Shown here piece after piece: positions 1 to 8,244 of a DNA stretch of 28,220 nucleotides. How positions within the stretch are numbered: position 1 is the stretch's first letter; every line of letters begins with the position of its first letter. Position numbers and translations under genes: made by a program. The notes beneath the pieces were generated by a model. The model had not been told where the DNA came from. It ran no database searches and saw only the letters and a list, made by a program, of their open reading frames with translations. Source of the DNA: Bacillota bacterium (GTDB taxonomy: Bacteria; Bacillota; Clostridia; TANB77; CAG-465); contig JAEYPQ010000043.1 in NCBI GenBank assembly GCA_023410645.1, positions 1 through 28,220 on the forward strand. The letters run 5' to 3'.

Positions 1-480
1 CAAAGATTGTATAGAATAGGTGTTGAAAGTGAATGGAAAAATTATGAAGATAAGGCAATATGGGTAAATCAAGGAGAAACAATATATGCAAAAGGAATAG
101 ATCAATATGGAAATGAAACAAGAATAATTTCAAGTTATACAGTAAATGTTACAGATGCATTGAAAAGTGCAGTATATGATGAAGATTTCAGTACGTATGT
201 ACAACAAGTTACAAATCAATATATAATGGTTGATAGTAGTGCAGAAGGAAAAAAGATAAGAGTGAAATTTTTGGTGGGGAATGGAACAACATATATAAAA
301 TTTTTAAATGAAAATAAGCAATTGATAAGCACTGTAAGTGGAAATAGGACATCAGGTCCTTCATACGATCAAATATATACTATACCAGTTGGTACAAGAT
401 GGATAAAATATGAGGCAAATACAGGTACAGACACTGGTGTAACAAGTAAGTTGTATGAGATACAGTTATATAATTTGTAA
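1..480 (+). CDS. C-terminal part of a secreted surface protein (5' end outside window)
   Basis: The frame is open from base 1 (CAA AGA TTG...) to TAA at 478-480, so only the last 159 residues are visible and the true start lies upstream. Residues about 3-45 contain YRIG...W..Y and a GxTIYAKGIDQYGNET segment. This is the pattern of the small beta-sandwich repeat annotated as chitobiase/beta-hexosaminidase C-terminal-like or Ig-like, common as tandem modules in clostridial exported proteins. The last 100 residues are beta-rich (a run of alternating hydrophobics, no Cys) and could be a jelly-roll or carbohydrate-binding module; I cannot name the family. No C-terminal anchor (LPXTG or transmembrane helix) is present. 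A related W-x-x-Y motif occurs in the pilin-like protein at the right end of the window, so this may be the tail of a similar protein. Confidence 0.75.
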   Translation, partial: QRLYRIGVESEWKNYEDKAIWVNQGETIYAKGIDQYGNETRIISSYTVNVTDALKSAVYDEDFSTYVQQVTNQYIMVDSSAEGKKIRVKFLVGNGTTYIKFLNENKQLISTVSGNRTSGPSYDQIYTIPVGTRWIKYEANTGTDTGVTSKLYEIQLYNL

Positions 481-596
481 CTTTAAAAGAAAATATATAA
501 AACTGTTATAGAAAATGTTAATAAACTATTAAAAATATAATTAACTGATAAATTATAGAAATATTTATATAATTATATATAAAATGAATATAGTTG

Positions 597-644
597 AATA
601 TGATATCAAAAAACATAAAAATATTTTTTGATATCATATTTTTC
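597..644 (+). terminator. Rho-independent terminator of the left-edge gene
   Basis: A 17-bp, almost all-AT inverted repeat (597-613 with 624-640, core TGATATCA) with a 10-nt loop is followed by TTTTC. It lies 117 nt past the stop of the upstream gene. Confidence 0.7.
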
Positions 645-679
645 TTGCTTGTACATATAATTAACTGTATATTTAATAC

Positions 680-708
680 TTGATTTTTTGGTATATTTAT
701 TATAGAAT
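680..708 (+). promoter_or_regulatory. Sigma-A promoter for the bactofilin-like gene
   Basis: TTGATT (680-685), 17-nt spacer, TAGAAT (703-708). The start codon is at 754. Confidence 0.55.
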
Positions 709-753
709 ACTATCATATATGTATTTATAACATATAAAGGAAGGAAAGTGTAT

Positions 754-1965
754 ATGAAAAAATTAAGATTAAGAAAAAATATAATATGTTTATTTGTTCT
801 AGTATTTTCTTTTAGCATAATGTTTTTTAATAATGTTTTTGCAGAAAGTATAGATCAAAGTTATCAGAATATTTTTGATGTTGATACAAAAGATAGTGTA
901 TATAAGTTAAGTGAAGAAAAAGATATAAAAATACCGTTTATAAGATATGCGACAGATAGAATAATTATTGATAAAGAATTATCAAAGACTGGTACTTTAT
1001 TTTCTACAAATTCTATAGAAGTAAATAGCCCTACAAAAGGTTTACAGCTATTATATGCAAATGACAGTGTAAGAGTAAATGCTACTATGGAAAATGCAAT
1101 TATTATTTCAGGAAACAATGTAGTTATAGATTCAAATGTTGAAAGATCTGCAATAATATTTGCCAGAGAAAGTATAACTATCACTGAAAATGCTACAATT
1201 TCTGAAGATGTAATATTGGCATCTAGAAATGTAGAGGTAAATGGAAATATTAAAGGCAGTTTACTAGGTTATACTGATAGTTTAAGTGTAAATGGAACAA
1301 TAAATGGAGACTTAAGAGTAAATGCAAATAATATTTCAATTAAAGGAAATGAAAATATACTTGGAAACATTAATATTAATACTACAAATAGTGATTTAAC
1401 TAGTATAAAAAATCAATATAATAATGCGGTTATAAATGTTTATAATTTAGATGCAACTAATAATATATTCAGTGCTAGAAATATAACAACTGCAATAGCT
1501 ACATGTCTAATATTTTCTTTGATATATATTCTTATACAAAAATTATCTAAGAATAAACTAAATAATACTATTTTAAATAAAACTTCAAGTAATTCTTTAT
1601 TTGTAATATTATCAGGAACTATTTATTTAATAGTAATTCCAGTAGTAATATTAATATTACTTCTTGGAATATTGTTTGGATTTGGAGTAATAGCAATACC
1701 GTTACTAATAGCGTATTCTGCATTTACTTTAATTGTTTGCTTACTTTCTACTTTGATTGTAGGAACATTTATGTTTGAGTATGTAAAATCAAATTATATA
1801 AAAGATTCAAATATTTGGACTGATTTTATTGGATCATTTTGTACATTCCTAGTATTATATATTTTATCAAGAATAACAATAATTTCTGGATATGTAATAA
1901 TGGCACTTGTTATACTTGCAATTGGAATAACTTTAACTTGTATCTTTAAAAAACAAAAGAATTAA
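754..1965 (+). CDS. Secreted bactofilin-like (polymer-forming) membrane protein
   Basis: 403 residues from ATG 754, which has an AAGGAAGG ribosome site at the right distance; an upstream in-frame GTG at 748 has none. Residues 1-30 are a signal peptide (KKLRLRK, hydrophobic core, VFA/ES cleavage). Residues about 95-220 are short alternating beta-strands with repeated V-x-x-N-A/G turns (for example VNGNIKGSLLG, VNGTINGDLRV). This is the right-handed beta-helix pattern of bactofilin/polymer-forming proteins. About 245-400 holds four or five hydrophobic helices, including ISGTIYLIVIPVVILILLLG, and a basic KKQKN tail. Cytosolic bactofilins are scaffolds; here the beta-helix would face outside the cell and be tethered by the C-terminal helices, as in the secreted 'polymer-forming cytoskeletal' proteins of Clostridia. 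No partner is evident. The Ca2+ ATPase follows 52 nt downstream without a terminator, so cotranscription is possible. Confidence 0.75.
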   Translation: MKKLRLRKNIICLFVLVFSFSIMFFNNVFAESIDQSYQNIFDVDTKDSVYKLSEEKDIKIPFIRYATDRIIIDKELSKTGTLFSTNSIEVNSPTKGLQLLYANDSVRVNATMENAIIISGNNVVIDSNVERSAIIFARESITITENATISEDVILASRNVEVNGNIKGSLLGYTDSLSVNGTINGDLRVNANNISIKGNENILGNININTTNSDLTSIKNQYNNAVINVYNLDATNNIFSARNITTAIATCLIFSLIYILIQKLSKNKLNNTILNKTSSNSLFVILSGTIYLIVIPVVILILLLGILFGFGVIAIPLLIAYSAFTLIVCLLSTLIVGTFMFEYVKSNYIKDSNIWTDFIGSFCTFLVLYILSRITIISGYVIMALVILAIGITLTCIFKKQKN

Positions 1966-2017
1966 TTTTTAATAAAATTATAGTAAAAATGATTATATAA
2001 AGGTGGGGTATGGTTAT

Positions 2018-4699
2018 ATGGAACAAAAGTACTATAAAATGGATACAAAAGAGGTACTTTTAAAATTAAAAACAAATCCAAATGGATTAAACCCTAAGGA
2101 GGCCAAAAATAGATTAAACAAAGATGGCCCTAATAAATTAAAAGAAGCAAATAAAAAAGGAATAATTTCAAAATTTATTGATCAGTTTAAAAATATTATG
2201 ATAATTATACTTATTATTTCTGCTATTTTATCTGCTATTGTATCTGTGGAAACTGGAGAGTCTTTCACAGATACAATAATTATTCTGTTTGTTGTAGTAT
2301 TAAACGCTATTCTTGGAGTCATACAAGAGAGTAAAGCTGAAAAGGCTATTGAAGCTTTAAAGAATATGTCACTACCATATATAAAAGTAAAAAGAAGTGG
2401 AAATATCTTAAATGTAAAAACTGAAGAATTGGTTGTTGGTGATATAGTATTAATTGAAGCTGGAGATTATATACCAGCTGATATGAGAATAATTGTAAAT
2501 CATAGTCTTAGAACTGAAGAGGCTGCTCTTACAGGAGAATCAACAGCAATTGATAAAATTGAGGATGTTATATCTACTTCTAATGATATTCCTCTTGGCG
2601 ATAGATTAAATATGTTATTTTCAGGAAGTAATGTCGTTTATGGCCGTGGGGAAGCTGTTGTTGTAGCTACTGGAATGAACACAGAGCTTGGAAAAATAGC
2701 AAAAGCAATATCTACTCAGCAAGCAGAAATTACCCCACTCCAAAAAAAGATGAATGAGCTTAGTAAGGTACTAAGCATAATTGTAGTTGTAATTGCAGTA
2801 ATTATGTTTGTTGTTGGTTATTTAGAAGGAAATAGAATTATAGATGTATTTATGCTTGCAGTTTCACTTGCAGTTGCCGCAATACCAGAAGGGCTTTCAG
2901 CAGTAATAACTATTACACTTGCAATTGGTGTGCAAAAGATGGCAAAGGAAAAAGCTATTGTAAGAAAATTATCAAGTGTTGAAGCATTGGGTTCAACTGA
3001 GGTAATATGTTCAGATAAGACAGGTACACTTACTCAAAATAAAATGACTTTAAGACAAATATATTTTGATAATGTGCTACTTGATATTACAAATTTAAGA
3101 AGCTCTAAAGATTTAAAGTCAAGAAATATATTTTGCGAATCTGACCTTGATATGTTATCAAATATATTTATGCTATGTAATGATACTAAGTTTGGTGAAG
3201 ATAAAGGAAGAAAAATAAAACTTGGCGATCCTACTGAAACAGCTTTAATAGACTTTGGAGAAAAACTTGGATATAACAAAGAAAAAATGGAACAAATTTA
3301 TAAAAGAATAGATGAAATTCCATTTGATTCTAATAGAAAAATGATGACTACAATAAATGAATTTAATAATGAACATTTACTTTCAACAAAAGGTGCTGTT
3401 GAATCTGTTCTTTTAAGTTGTGATAGAATCTTAATAAATGGAAAAGTACAAAAACTTGATGAGGTATTAAAGAATAGAATATTACAAAATAATATGCAGA
3501 TGGCAAAAGCTGCATTAAGAGTTCTTGCATGTGCATATAAAAAAATAGATATATCAAATAAACTTGAAAAAAAAGAGAATAACTTAATATTCGTTGGCCT
3601 AGTTGGAATGATTGATCCACCAAGAAAAGAAGCAAAACGAGCAGTAGAAAATTGTTTTAGCGCTGGTATGATTCCGGTAATGATAACAGGTGATAATAAA
3701 GATACTGCAGTAGCAATAGCAAAAGAACTTGGAATTTTAAAAAATGATTCAGAAGCAATAACTGGTAGTGAACTTGATTTAATGAGTGATGAACAACTTA
3801 TTAAGAAAGTCAATACTATAAGGGTATATGCAAGAGTTTCGCCAGAAAATAAAATAAGAATAGTAAAGGCATGGAAGAAAAATGGTAAGACTGTTGCCAT
3901 GACAGGCGATGGGGTAAATGATGCACCTGCATTAAAAGGTGCAGATATTGGAATTGGTATGGGAATAACTGGAACTGAGGTTTCAAAGAGCGTAGCAAGT
4001 ATGATACTTGCTGATGATAATTTTGCTACAATAGTTGTTGCTATTAAAGAGGGAAGAAGAATATATAACAATATCCAAAATGTAATAGTATATTTACTTG
4101 CATCAAATTTAGCAGAAGTATTAATAATATTTTTTGCAACTTTATTTAATAAAACAATATTATTACCTATACAACTTTTGTGGATAAATCTTGTAACAGA
4201 TACAATACCTGCTATTGCACTTGGATTTGAAAAAGAAGAAAAAAATATAATGAAACAAAAACCAAGAAATGCTAATGAAAAATTTTTCACACCTTTTTTA
4301 ACGCTAAGAATAATTATACCTGCAGTTATAAAAACAATTGTAATGTTTGCTATATATTTCTTTGTAGAAAGAGGATACAATTCACAAATGGCAGGTGCAG
4401 CTGTATTCATTTCATTATCAATAATAGAAATTTTATTCTCATTTGTATGTAGATCAGATAGAAAGCCAGTAACGAAGATAGGAATCTTTTCAAATATACC
4501 TATGATATTTTGTTTAGTTGGAACAATATTATTACAATTTTTTGTTGTAACCACACCTGTGTTTGCAGAATGGCTAAAGATTCCTGAAATACCTTCTCAT
4601 ATACATTTTATGATTATTATAGCAAGTGTAGATTGTGTTATAATATTTGAATTTGTAAAAGTATTTTTAGCAAAGAAATTTTTAAAACAAAGAAAGTAG
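2018..4699 (+). CDS. P2A-type Ca2+-transporting P-type ATPase (SERCA-like)
   Basis: 893 residues from ATG 2018, placed behind the AGGTGGGG site at 2001-2008; an in-frame GTG at 2003 overlaps that site and is rejected. Exports Ca2+ across the cytoplasmic membrane using ATP. Visible in order: N-terminal cation-ATPase domain, TGES actuator loop (about 172), PEGL in M4 (about 290), the phosphorylated Asp in DKTGTLT (D333), a KGA nucleotide-binding motif, TGD, and TGDGVNDAPAL (about 629). The Ca2+ ligands that separate SERCA-like pumps from Na/K or Mg pumps are present: IPEGL in M4, SNLAE in M5 (the N-x-x-E pair) and WINLVTDTIPA in M6. About ten membrane helices, full length for the family. Specificity is inferred from these residues; Mn2+ transport cannot be excluded. 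It reads into a shared terminator with the convergent gene. Confidence 0.93.
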   Translation: MEQKYYKMDTKEVLLKLKTNPNGLNPKEAKNRLNKDGPNKLKEANKKGIISKFIDQFKNIMIIILIISAILSAIVSVETGESFTDTIIILFVVVLNAILGVIQESKAEKAIEALKNMSLPYIKVKRSGNILNVKTEELVVGDIVLIEAGDYIPADMRIIVNHSLRTEEAALTGESTAIDKIEDVISTSNDIPLGDRLNMLFSGSNVVYGRGEAVVVATGMNTELGKIAKAISTQQAEITPLQKKMNELSKVLSIIVVVIAVIMFVVGYLEGNRIIDVFMLAVSLAVAAIPEGLSAVITITLAIGVQKMAKEKAIVRKLSSVEALGSTEVICSDKTGTLTQNKMTLRQIYFDNVLLDITNLRSSKDLKSRNIFCESDLDMLSNIFMLCNDTKFGEDKGRKIKLGDPTETALIDFGEKLGYNKEKMEQIYKRIDEIPFDSNRKMMTTINEFNNEHLLSTKGAVESVLLSCDRILINGKVQKLDEVLKNRILQNNMQMAKAALRVLACAYKKIDISNKLEKKENNLIFVGLVGMIDPPRKEAKRAVENCFSAGMIPVMITGDNKDTAVAIAKELGILKNDSEAITGSELDLMSDEQLIKKVNTIRVYARVSPENKIRIVKAWKKNGKTVAMTGDGVNDAPALKGADIGIGMGITGTEVSKSVASMILADDNFATIVVAIKEGRRIYNNIQNVIVYLLASNLAEVLIIFFATLFNKTILLPIQLLWINLVTDTIPAIALGFEKEEKNIMKQKPRNANEKFFTPFLTLRIIIPAVIKTIVMFAIYFFVERGYNSQMAGAAVFISLSIIEILFSFVCRSDRKPVTKIGIFSNIPMIFCLVGTILLQFFVVTTPVFAEWLKIPEIPSHIHFMIIIASVDCVIIFEFVKVFLAKKFLKQRK

Positions 4700-4722
4700 A
4701 AAAATAATGGTATAAAATTAAC

Positions 4723-4752
4723 AAAAGGGAAATCATCGGATTTCCCTTTTTA
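4723..4752. terminator. Bidirectional terminator between the ATPase and the spl-family gene
   Basis: AAAAGGGAAAT (4723-4733), loop CATCGG, ATTTCCCTTTT (4740-4750). An A-run on one side and a T-run on the other serve both convergent genes. The minus-strand stop codon (4750-4752) touches the stem. Confidence 0.85.
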
Positions 4753-5757
4753 AACTATGTATTTAATTTCAAAATTATCAAAATTATTTTTTATTAAAGT
4801 TTCTAAAAAAATTTTAGCCTCACTTTTTATTTTATCTTTATAATGATATTTACCTATTCCTCTTGAAGTCATATTTTCGGCTGAATATAAACTTATTGCA
4901 TTTGGAAATGCCTCTTCATTTATCTTTCTGTGTATATAACTATATGTCATAAATATTATTTCAAAAGTAATATGAGATTTTGCTTTTTTTGATAATTTAT
5001 CTTTAATTTGAAATATAAGTTCTGAATAATCCTCTTTAAAATTTTCAGTTATAATTACAGGAGCAATAAGTATGTGAACTGGATAATCCAAATCAGCTAA
5101 TATATTTATTGCATTTATCCTTTCTTCTAAATTACTAGTTCCAAATTCTACTTTAGTAATTATCCTCTCAGGATTTAAACTCATTCTTGGAAGTATTCTT
5201 CCATTATGTTTAATATTTAATAGTGGATCAATATAACTAAATTTAGTAGGAAAAGTTAGTTTCCCTTTTGCTGTATTTTTTAAAAATGTATTTAAATTTT
5301 CTTCAAGATTTTCAGTAACTAGATTTTCAAGTAATAAATCGCTATTGCTCCCTATTTCAAATACTAACTCCTTTAATGAATTATTAGATGTTTTTATTAA
5401 CTTATTTATAATTTCATCAGTATTAACAAAAACTCTTAAATATGAACATTTATTATAATTGCATACAAGATAACAATACATGCACATTGCATAACAACCA
5501 GATGAAGTGAATGGAACTAAGTAATCAGATATCTTGTGATTCTCAACATATTTATGTGTTTTTCTTGTACCAATTATTAAATACTTTTTTAATTTTGAAA
5601 AATCTTTATTTTCATATTTTCTAAGCTCTTCAATGTTATTGTGTGATTTTATTTCAATTTGTGGAATATTAAAATATTTTTGTAATAAGAAATTTCCAAG
5701 TGGATAATTTTTAATAGAATTCTCATAGTATATTCTAGTAAAATTAATATTTTTCAT
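4750..5757 (-). CDS. Spore photoproduct lyase-family radical SAM protein
   Basis: 335 residues; ATG at 5757 behind TAGGTGAG. Spore photoproduct lyase (SplB) reverses the UV thymine dimer 5-thyminyl-5,6-dihydrothymine during germination, using a [4Fe-4S] cluster and S-adenosylmethionine. The radical SAM motif is C88-YAM-C92-MY-C95, with SplB's flanking YCYL tyrosines kept. Also present are TKF..ID..L (the SplB lysine region), KHNGR, a long ITFE stretch and the C-terminal RGIGKYHYKD corresponding to SplB's RYGIGKY. Length matches SplB (about 340). Odd: where B. subtilis SplB has FEAACTSD (H-atom donor Cys141), this protein reads FEIGSNSD, so Ser137 replaces the cysteine (alignment from memory). 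Two extra cysteines (C99 and C104) lie just after the cluster motif. It may be a divergent SplB or a related enzyme with another substrate. Confidence 0.85.
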   Translation of the reverse strand: MKNINFTRIYYENSIKNYPLGNFLLQKYFNIPQIEIKSHNNIEELRKYENKDFSKLKKYLIIGTRKTHKYVENHKISDYLVPFTSSGCYAMCMYCYLVCNYNKCSYLRVFVNTDEIINKLIKTSNNSLKELVFEIGSNSDLLLENLVTENLEENLNTFLKNTAKGKLTFPTKFSYIDPLLNIKHNGRILPRMSLNPERIITKVEFGTSNLEERINAINILADLDYPVHILIAPVIITENFKEDYSELIFQIKDKLSKKAKSHITFEIIFMTYSYIHRKINEEAFPNAISLYSAENMTSRGIGKYHYKDKIKSEAKIFLETLIKNNFDNFEIKYIV

Positions 5758-5772
5758 TTGCTCACCTATATT

Positions 5773-5779
5773 TATTATG
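5773..5779 (-). promoter_or_regulatory. Possible sigma-G-like -10 element for the spl-family gene
   Basis: Read on the minus strand, 5779-5773 is CATAATA, matching the known sigma-G -10 consensus CATAMTA. The -35 side (AAATA about 15 nt upstream) is weak. Transcription would start only about 10 nt before the ATG, which leaves little leader. Tentative. Confidence 0.3.
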
Positions 5780-5838
5780 TGTATAAATTTTTGATATTTG
5801 AAAAAAATAGAAAAATAAATAAAAAAATATATTTAAAG

Positions 5839-5867
5839 TTGAATATTTTTCAAAAATATGATAAATT
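5839..5867 (+). promoter_or_regulatory. Sigma-A promoter with an inverted repeat in the spacer
   Basis: TTGAAT (5839-5844), 17-nt spacer, TAAATT (5862-5867). The spacer is mostly a perfect odd-centred palindrome, ATATTTTT-C-AAAAATAT (5843-5859), which could be an operator or just AT-rich chance. Confidence 0.45.
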
Positions 5868-5912
5868 ATTTAAGAACACTAATATTTGGTGATATTCTAT
5901 GGAGGTAAAAAT

Positions 5913-6497
5913 ATGAAAAAAATTGTAATTGCAGTAATAGTTATAGTTATAATAATATTAGCTATAATCTTTAACCCATTTTCTAAGAAAGGTAATGATA
6001 ATACAGGAGATAATACGCAAATAAGTTCACTTACGGAATTATTTGCAAACAAATCACTTACATATAAGTATGAGGAAAGTGGAGAAAAGTATGATGTAAG
6101 AGTAACTGATGTGTCAAAAAACGAAGATATAACAACAGTTACAACTGAGAGAAAAGTAAAGGTTGATAATAAAGAGACTACTATTAAAATGAAATATGAA
6201 ATTTCAGCAGAAAAAGTTGTAGAGTCTGGTGAATATCTTGAAAATGGTCAAGTTGTATCAGTTATTTATCCAAATGAAATAATAGTTGGTGGAATAGCAG
6301 TTGGTTCCGAGTGGAAAAGTGTGGATGGACTTATAACAAATAAAATAACAAAAGTTGAAAATAATCAAGTTACTGTTGTATCAACTAGAAAAGTAGATAC
6401 ATATGAAGAAGGCAAATCAGAACCTATACAAAAAGATTATACAGAAACTAGAGTATTTGAAAAGGGAAAAGGATTAATATCTTTTAGTGCACAATAA
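5913..6497 (+). CDS. Membrane-anchored extracytoplasmic protein, unknown function
   Basis: 194 residues from ATG 5913, which has GGAGG at 5901-5905; an upstream in-frame start at 5886 has no ribosome site. Residues 2-21 are one uncleaved hydrophobic helix (KKIVIAVIVIVIIILAIIF), followed by a Gly/Asn-rich linker and a beta-rich domain with no Cys. Landmarks are LFANKSLTYKYEES, IYPNEIIVGGIAVGSEWKS and DYTETRVFEKGKGL. The same landmarks (LFTNKNSE..YEGG, KYPLNVGEEWN, SYTETTVYETSIGI) occur in the broken gene at 14244-14930, so the two are paralogues. The periodic ATTERKVKV/VVSTRKVDTY strands suggest a lipoprotein-like beta-sandwich. I do not recognise a characterised family. Confidence 0.8.
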   Translation: MKKIVIAVIVIVIIILAIIFNPFSKKGNDNTGDNTQISSLTELFANKSLTYKYEESGEKYDVRVTDVSKNEDITTVTTERKVKVDNKETTIKMKYEISAEKVVESGEYLENGQVVSVIYPNEIIVGGIAVGSEWKSVDGLITNKITKVENNQVTVVSTRKVDTYEEGKSEPIQKDYTETRVFEKGKGLISFSAQ

Positions 6498-6559
6498 TAG
6501 TTTATTTCTTTAATTATTATTTAATAATGTGAAAGATTAATGAAAAAAGTCTAAATTAC

Positions 6560-6587
6560 TTGAAAAAAATACAAAATAGGGTATAAT
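6560..6587 (+). promoter_or_regulatory. Sigma-A promoter of the hibernation factor gene
   Basis: TTGAAA (6560-6565), 16-nt spacer, TATAAT (6582-6587). The start codon is at 6608, so the 5' leader would be only about 14 nt and consist of little more than the ribosome site. Confidence 0.65.
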
Positions 6588-6607
6588 ATTAATGAGAGGT
6601 GATTACT

Positions 6608-6958
6608 ATGGAATTAGATTTAACAGGAATTCATATAGAAGTAACAGAAGCTATAAGAGAATTTACTGAAAAGAAAGTTGAAAAATTAGCAAAATTTTTT
6701 GATTCTGAAACTATATGTCATGTAACTTTTACTGAAAAAAATAAAGGTAAGCAACATGTAGATATAAGAATTGAATATAAGTCTCATACTTACCTTGCAG
6801 AAGGAGAGTTTGATGATATTTATTCTGGTTTAGATGATTTAATTGAAAAAATAGAAGAACAAATCAGAAAAGAGAAGGCAATAATTCAAAAGAAAAGAAG
6901 AGAAGGTTCATCTTATGAGGAACAAAATTCTGAATTAACTTTTGAAGATGAAGAATAA
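6608..6958 (+). CDS. hpf: Ribosome hibernation promoting factor, short form (HPF/RaiA family)
   Basis: 116 residues from ATG 6608 (site AGAGGTG at 6595-6601; the in-frame GTG at 6599 is part of that site). HPF/YfiA proteins bind the 30S decoding channel and silence ribosomes in stationary phase. The family fold is visible: beta-strand LTGIHIEVT, helix EAIREFTEKKVEKLAKFF, strands CHVTF and HVDIRIEYKSHTYLAEGE, then a long charged helix ending in EKEQIRKEKAIIQKKRRE-like sequence. Most Firmicutes carry a long HPF (about 180 residues) whose C-terminal domain dimerises 70S ribosomes. This protein stops after the N-terminal domain plus an acidic tail, like the gamma-proteobacterial short forms. It stands alone, with its own promoter. 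Confidence 0.88.
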   Translation: MELDLTGIHIEVTEAIREFTEKKVEKLAKFFDSETICHVTFTEKNKGKQHVDIRIEYKSHTYLAEGEFDDIYSGLDDLIEKIEEQIRKEKAIIQKKRREGSSYEEQNSELTFEDEE

Positions 6959-6990
6959 TTAATAATAAAAAAGAACAGTAATTTAAAATA

Positions 6991-7054
6991 TATCCATATT
7001 TAGTATACATAGAAAATAGATCTATGTTAAAATACTAAAAATGGGTATGTTTTT
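6991..7054 (+). terminator. Long imperfect hairpin after hpf, likely terminator
   Basis: Outer arms 6991-7006 and 7032-7047 pair with one mismatch and one G-U. Inside them ACATAGA (7007-7013) pairs with TCTATGT (7021-7027). The hairpin is followed by TGTTTTTATG. Confidence 0.5.
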
Positions 7055-7082
7055 ATGCAACAGATAAAATTTAATTATAGAA

Positions 7083-7114
7083 AGTATATGATAATTATTC
7101 ATATACTCTTTATT
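7083..7114 (+). terminator. Second hairpin before sua5, possible terminator
   Basis: AGTATATGA (7083-7091), 7-nt loop, TCATATACT (7099-7107), followed by CTTTATTTT. It overlaps the -35 region proposed for sua5, so it could instead be a dyad operator. Confidence 0.4.
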
Positions 7115-7137
7115 TTGCAATTAATGAGTGATATAAT
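7109..7137 (+). promoter_or_regulatory. Candidate sigma-A promoter for sua5
   Basis: Weak TTTATT (7109-7114), 17-nt spacer, consensus TATAAT (7132-7137); start codon 7156. Confidence 0.4.
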
Positions 7138-7155
7138 AAAAAAATAGGTGATAAA

Positions 7156-8214
7156 ATGACTAAATTATATGATTTCAAAAATAAAATAAATAAAGAAGAT
7201 ATCGAAAATGCAGCGAAATGTGTTAGAGATGGCGGAATAATCATTTTCCCAACTGAAACAGTATATGGAATAGGTGCAAATGCTTTAATGAAAGATGCAG
7301 TTGATAAAATATATATAGCTAAGGGTAGACCAAGCGATAATCCACTTATAGTTCATATTTCTGATTTTAAAATGTTAAATAGAATAATAAGTGGTTATAA
7401 TGAAATAGAAGAAAAATTAATGAAAGAATTTTGGCCAGGCCCAATGACTATAATATTGAAAAAGAGTGACTTAGTTCCTTTTAATGTCACTTGCAATTTG
7501 GATACAGTTGGTGTAAGAATGCCAAGTAATATTGTAGCAAATGAGATAATAAGATTGGCTGATGTTCCAATTGCAGCACCAAGTGCCAATGTATCGGGCA
7601 GACCAAGTGGAACTAATATAGAGGATATTTTCCAAGAATTAAATAATAGAGTAGATATTATAATAGATTATGGGAATAGTGATATAGGGGTGGAATCAAC
7701 AGTATTAAAAGTTATAGATAATGAAGTTGTAATTTTAAGACCAGGAAAAATTACTCCTGAAGATATCGAAAGTATTGGCTTAAAAGTAAGACTCGATTCA
7801 CATATATTCTTAAATGTGAAAGAAAATGAAAAAGTAGAGTCCCCTGGAATGAAACATAGACACTATGCACCAAAAACAGAAACATTAATGGTATATGGTG
7901 ATAATGAAGAATTATTATTAAACAAAATTTCACAAATTGTTAGTGAAAATGTAAAAATAGGTAAAAAGATAGGTATAATCGGATTTAATGAAAATGAAAG
8001 TTTCTTTGAAAAAAATGATAGTTTAGTATATATAGGATATGGAAATAAAAATGATTTATTATCTGTATCAAAAAATATATTTTCTTGCTTAAGGAAAGTT
8101 GATGATTATAATATAGATGTATGTATCATACAAGGTGTTGCAAAAAAGGGACTGGGTATTGCTATAATGAATCGACTTATCAGAGCTTGTGAATATAAAA
8201 TAATTGAAATATAA
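7156..8214 (+). CDS. sua5: L-threonylcarbamoyladenylate synthase (Sua5/YwlC, TsaC family)
   Basis: 352 residues, the long Sua5 form (YrdC-like domain about 1-205 plus C-terminal Sua5 domain about 255-350). It makes threonylcarbamoyl-AMP from Thr, bicarbonate and ATP, the first step of the universal t6A37 tRNA modification, in the cytosol. Visible motifs: IIFPTETVYGIGANA, the KGRPSDNPL substrate loop, FWPGPMT, TVGVRMPSN, APSANVSGRPSGT, ESTVLKV and ILRPGKIT. The linker SPGMKHRHYAPKTE is typical of the two-domain form. ATG 7156 follows an AGGTGAT site. It is a single-gene unit between two hairpins. Its presence just upstream of adk is not the usual ribosomal-cluster order. Confidence 0.95.
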   Translation: MTKLYDFKNKINKEDIENAAKCVRDGGIIIFPTETVYGIGANALMKDAVDKIYIAKGRPSDNPLIVHISDFKMLNRIISGYNEIEEKLMKEFWPGPMTIILKKSDLVPFNVTCNLDTVGVRMPSNIVANEIIRLADVPIAAPSANVSGRPSGTNIEDIFQELNNRVDIIIDYGNSDIGVESTVLKVIDNEVVILRPGKITPEDIESIGLKVRLDSHIFLNVKENEKVESPGMKHRHYAPKTETLMVYGDNEELLLNKISQIVSENVKIGKKIGIIGFNENESFFEKNDSLVYIGYGNKNDLLSVSKNIFSCLRKVDDYNIDVCIIQGVAKKGLGIAIMNRLIRACEYKIIEI

Positions 8215-8217
8215 TGA

Positions 8218-8244
8218 AAAATGAGATCGGAAGATCTCATTTTC
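8218..8244. terminator. Bidirectional terminator between sua5 and a small convergent gene
   Basis: AATGAGATC, GGAA tetraloop (8229-8232), GATCTCATT followed by TTTC, with an A-run on the other side. The stop codon of the minus-strand gene (8237-8239) lies inside the stem. Confidence 0.85.

Noticed and set aside
3298..4554. A 418-codon open frame on the minus strand inside the Ca2+ ATPase gene
   Set aside because: It is the antisense of a strongly conserved P-type ATPase and has no ribosome site; the composition is a shadow of the sense codons.
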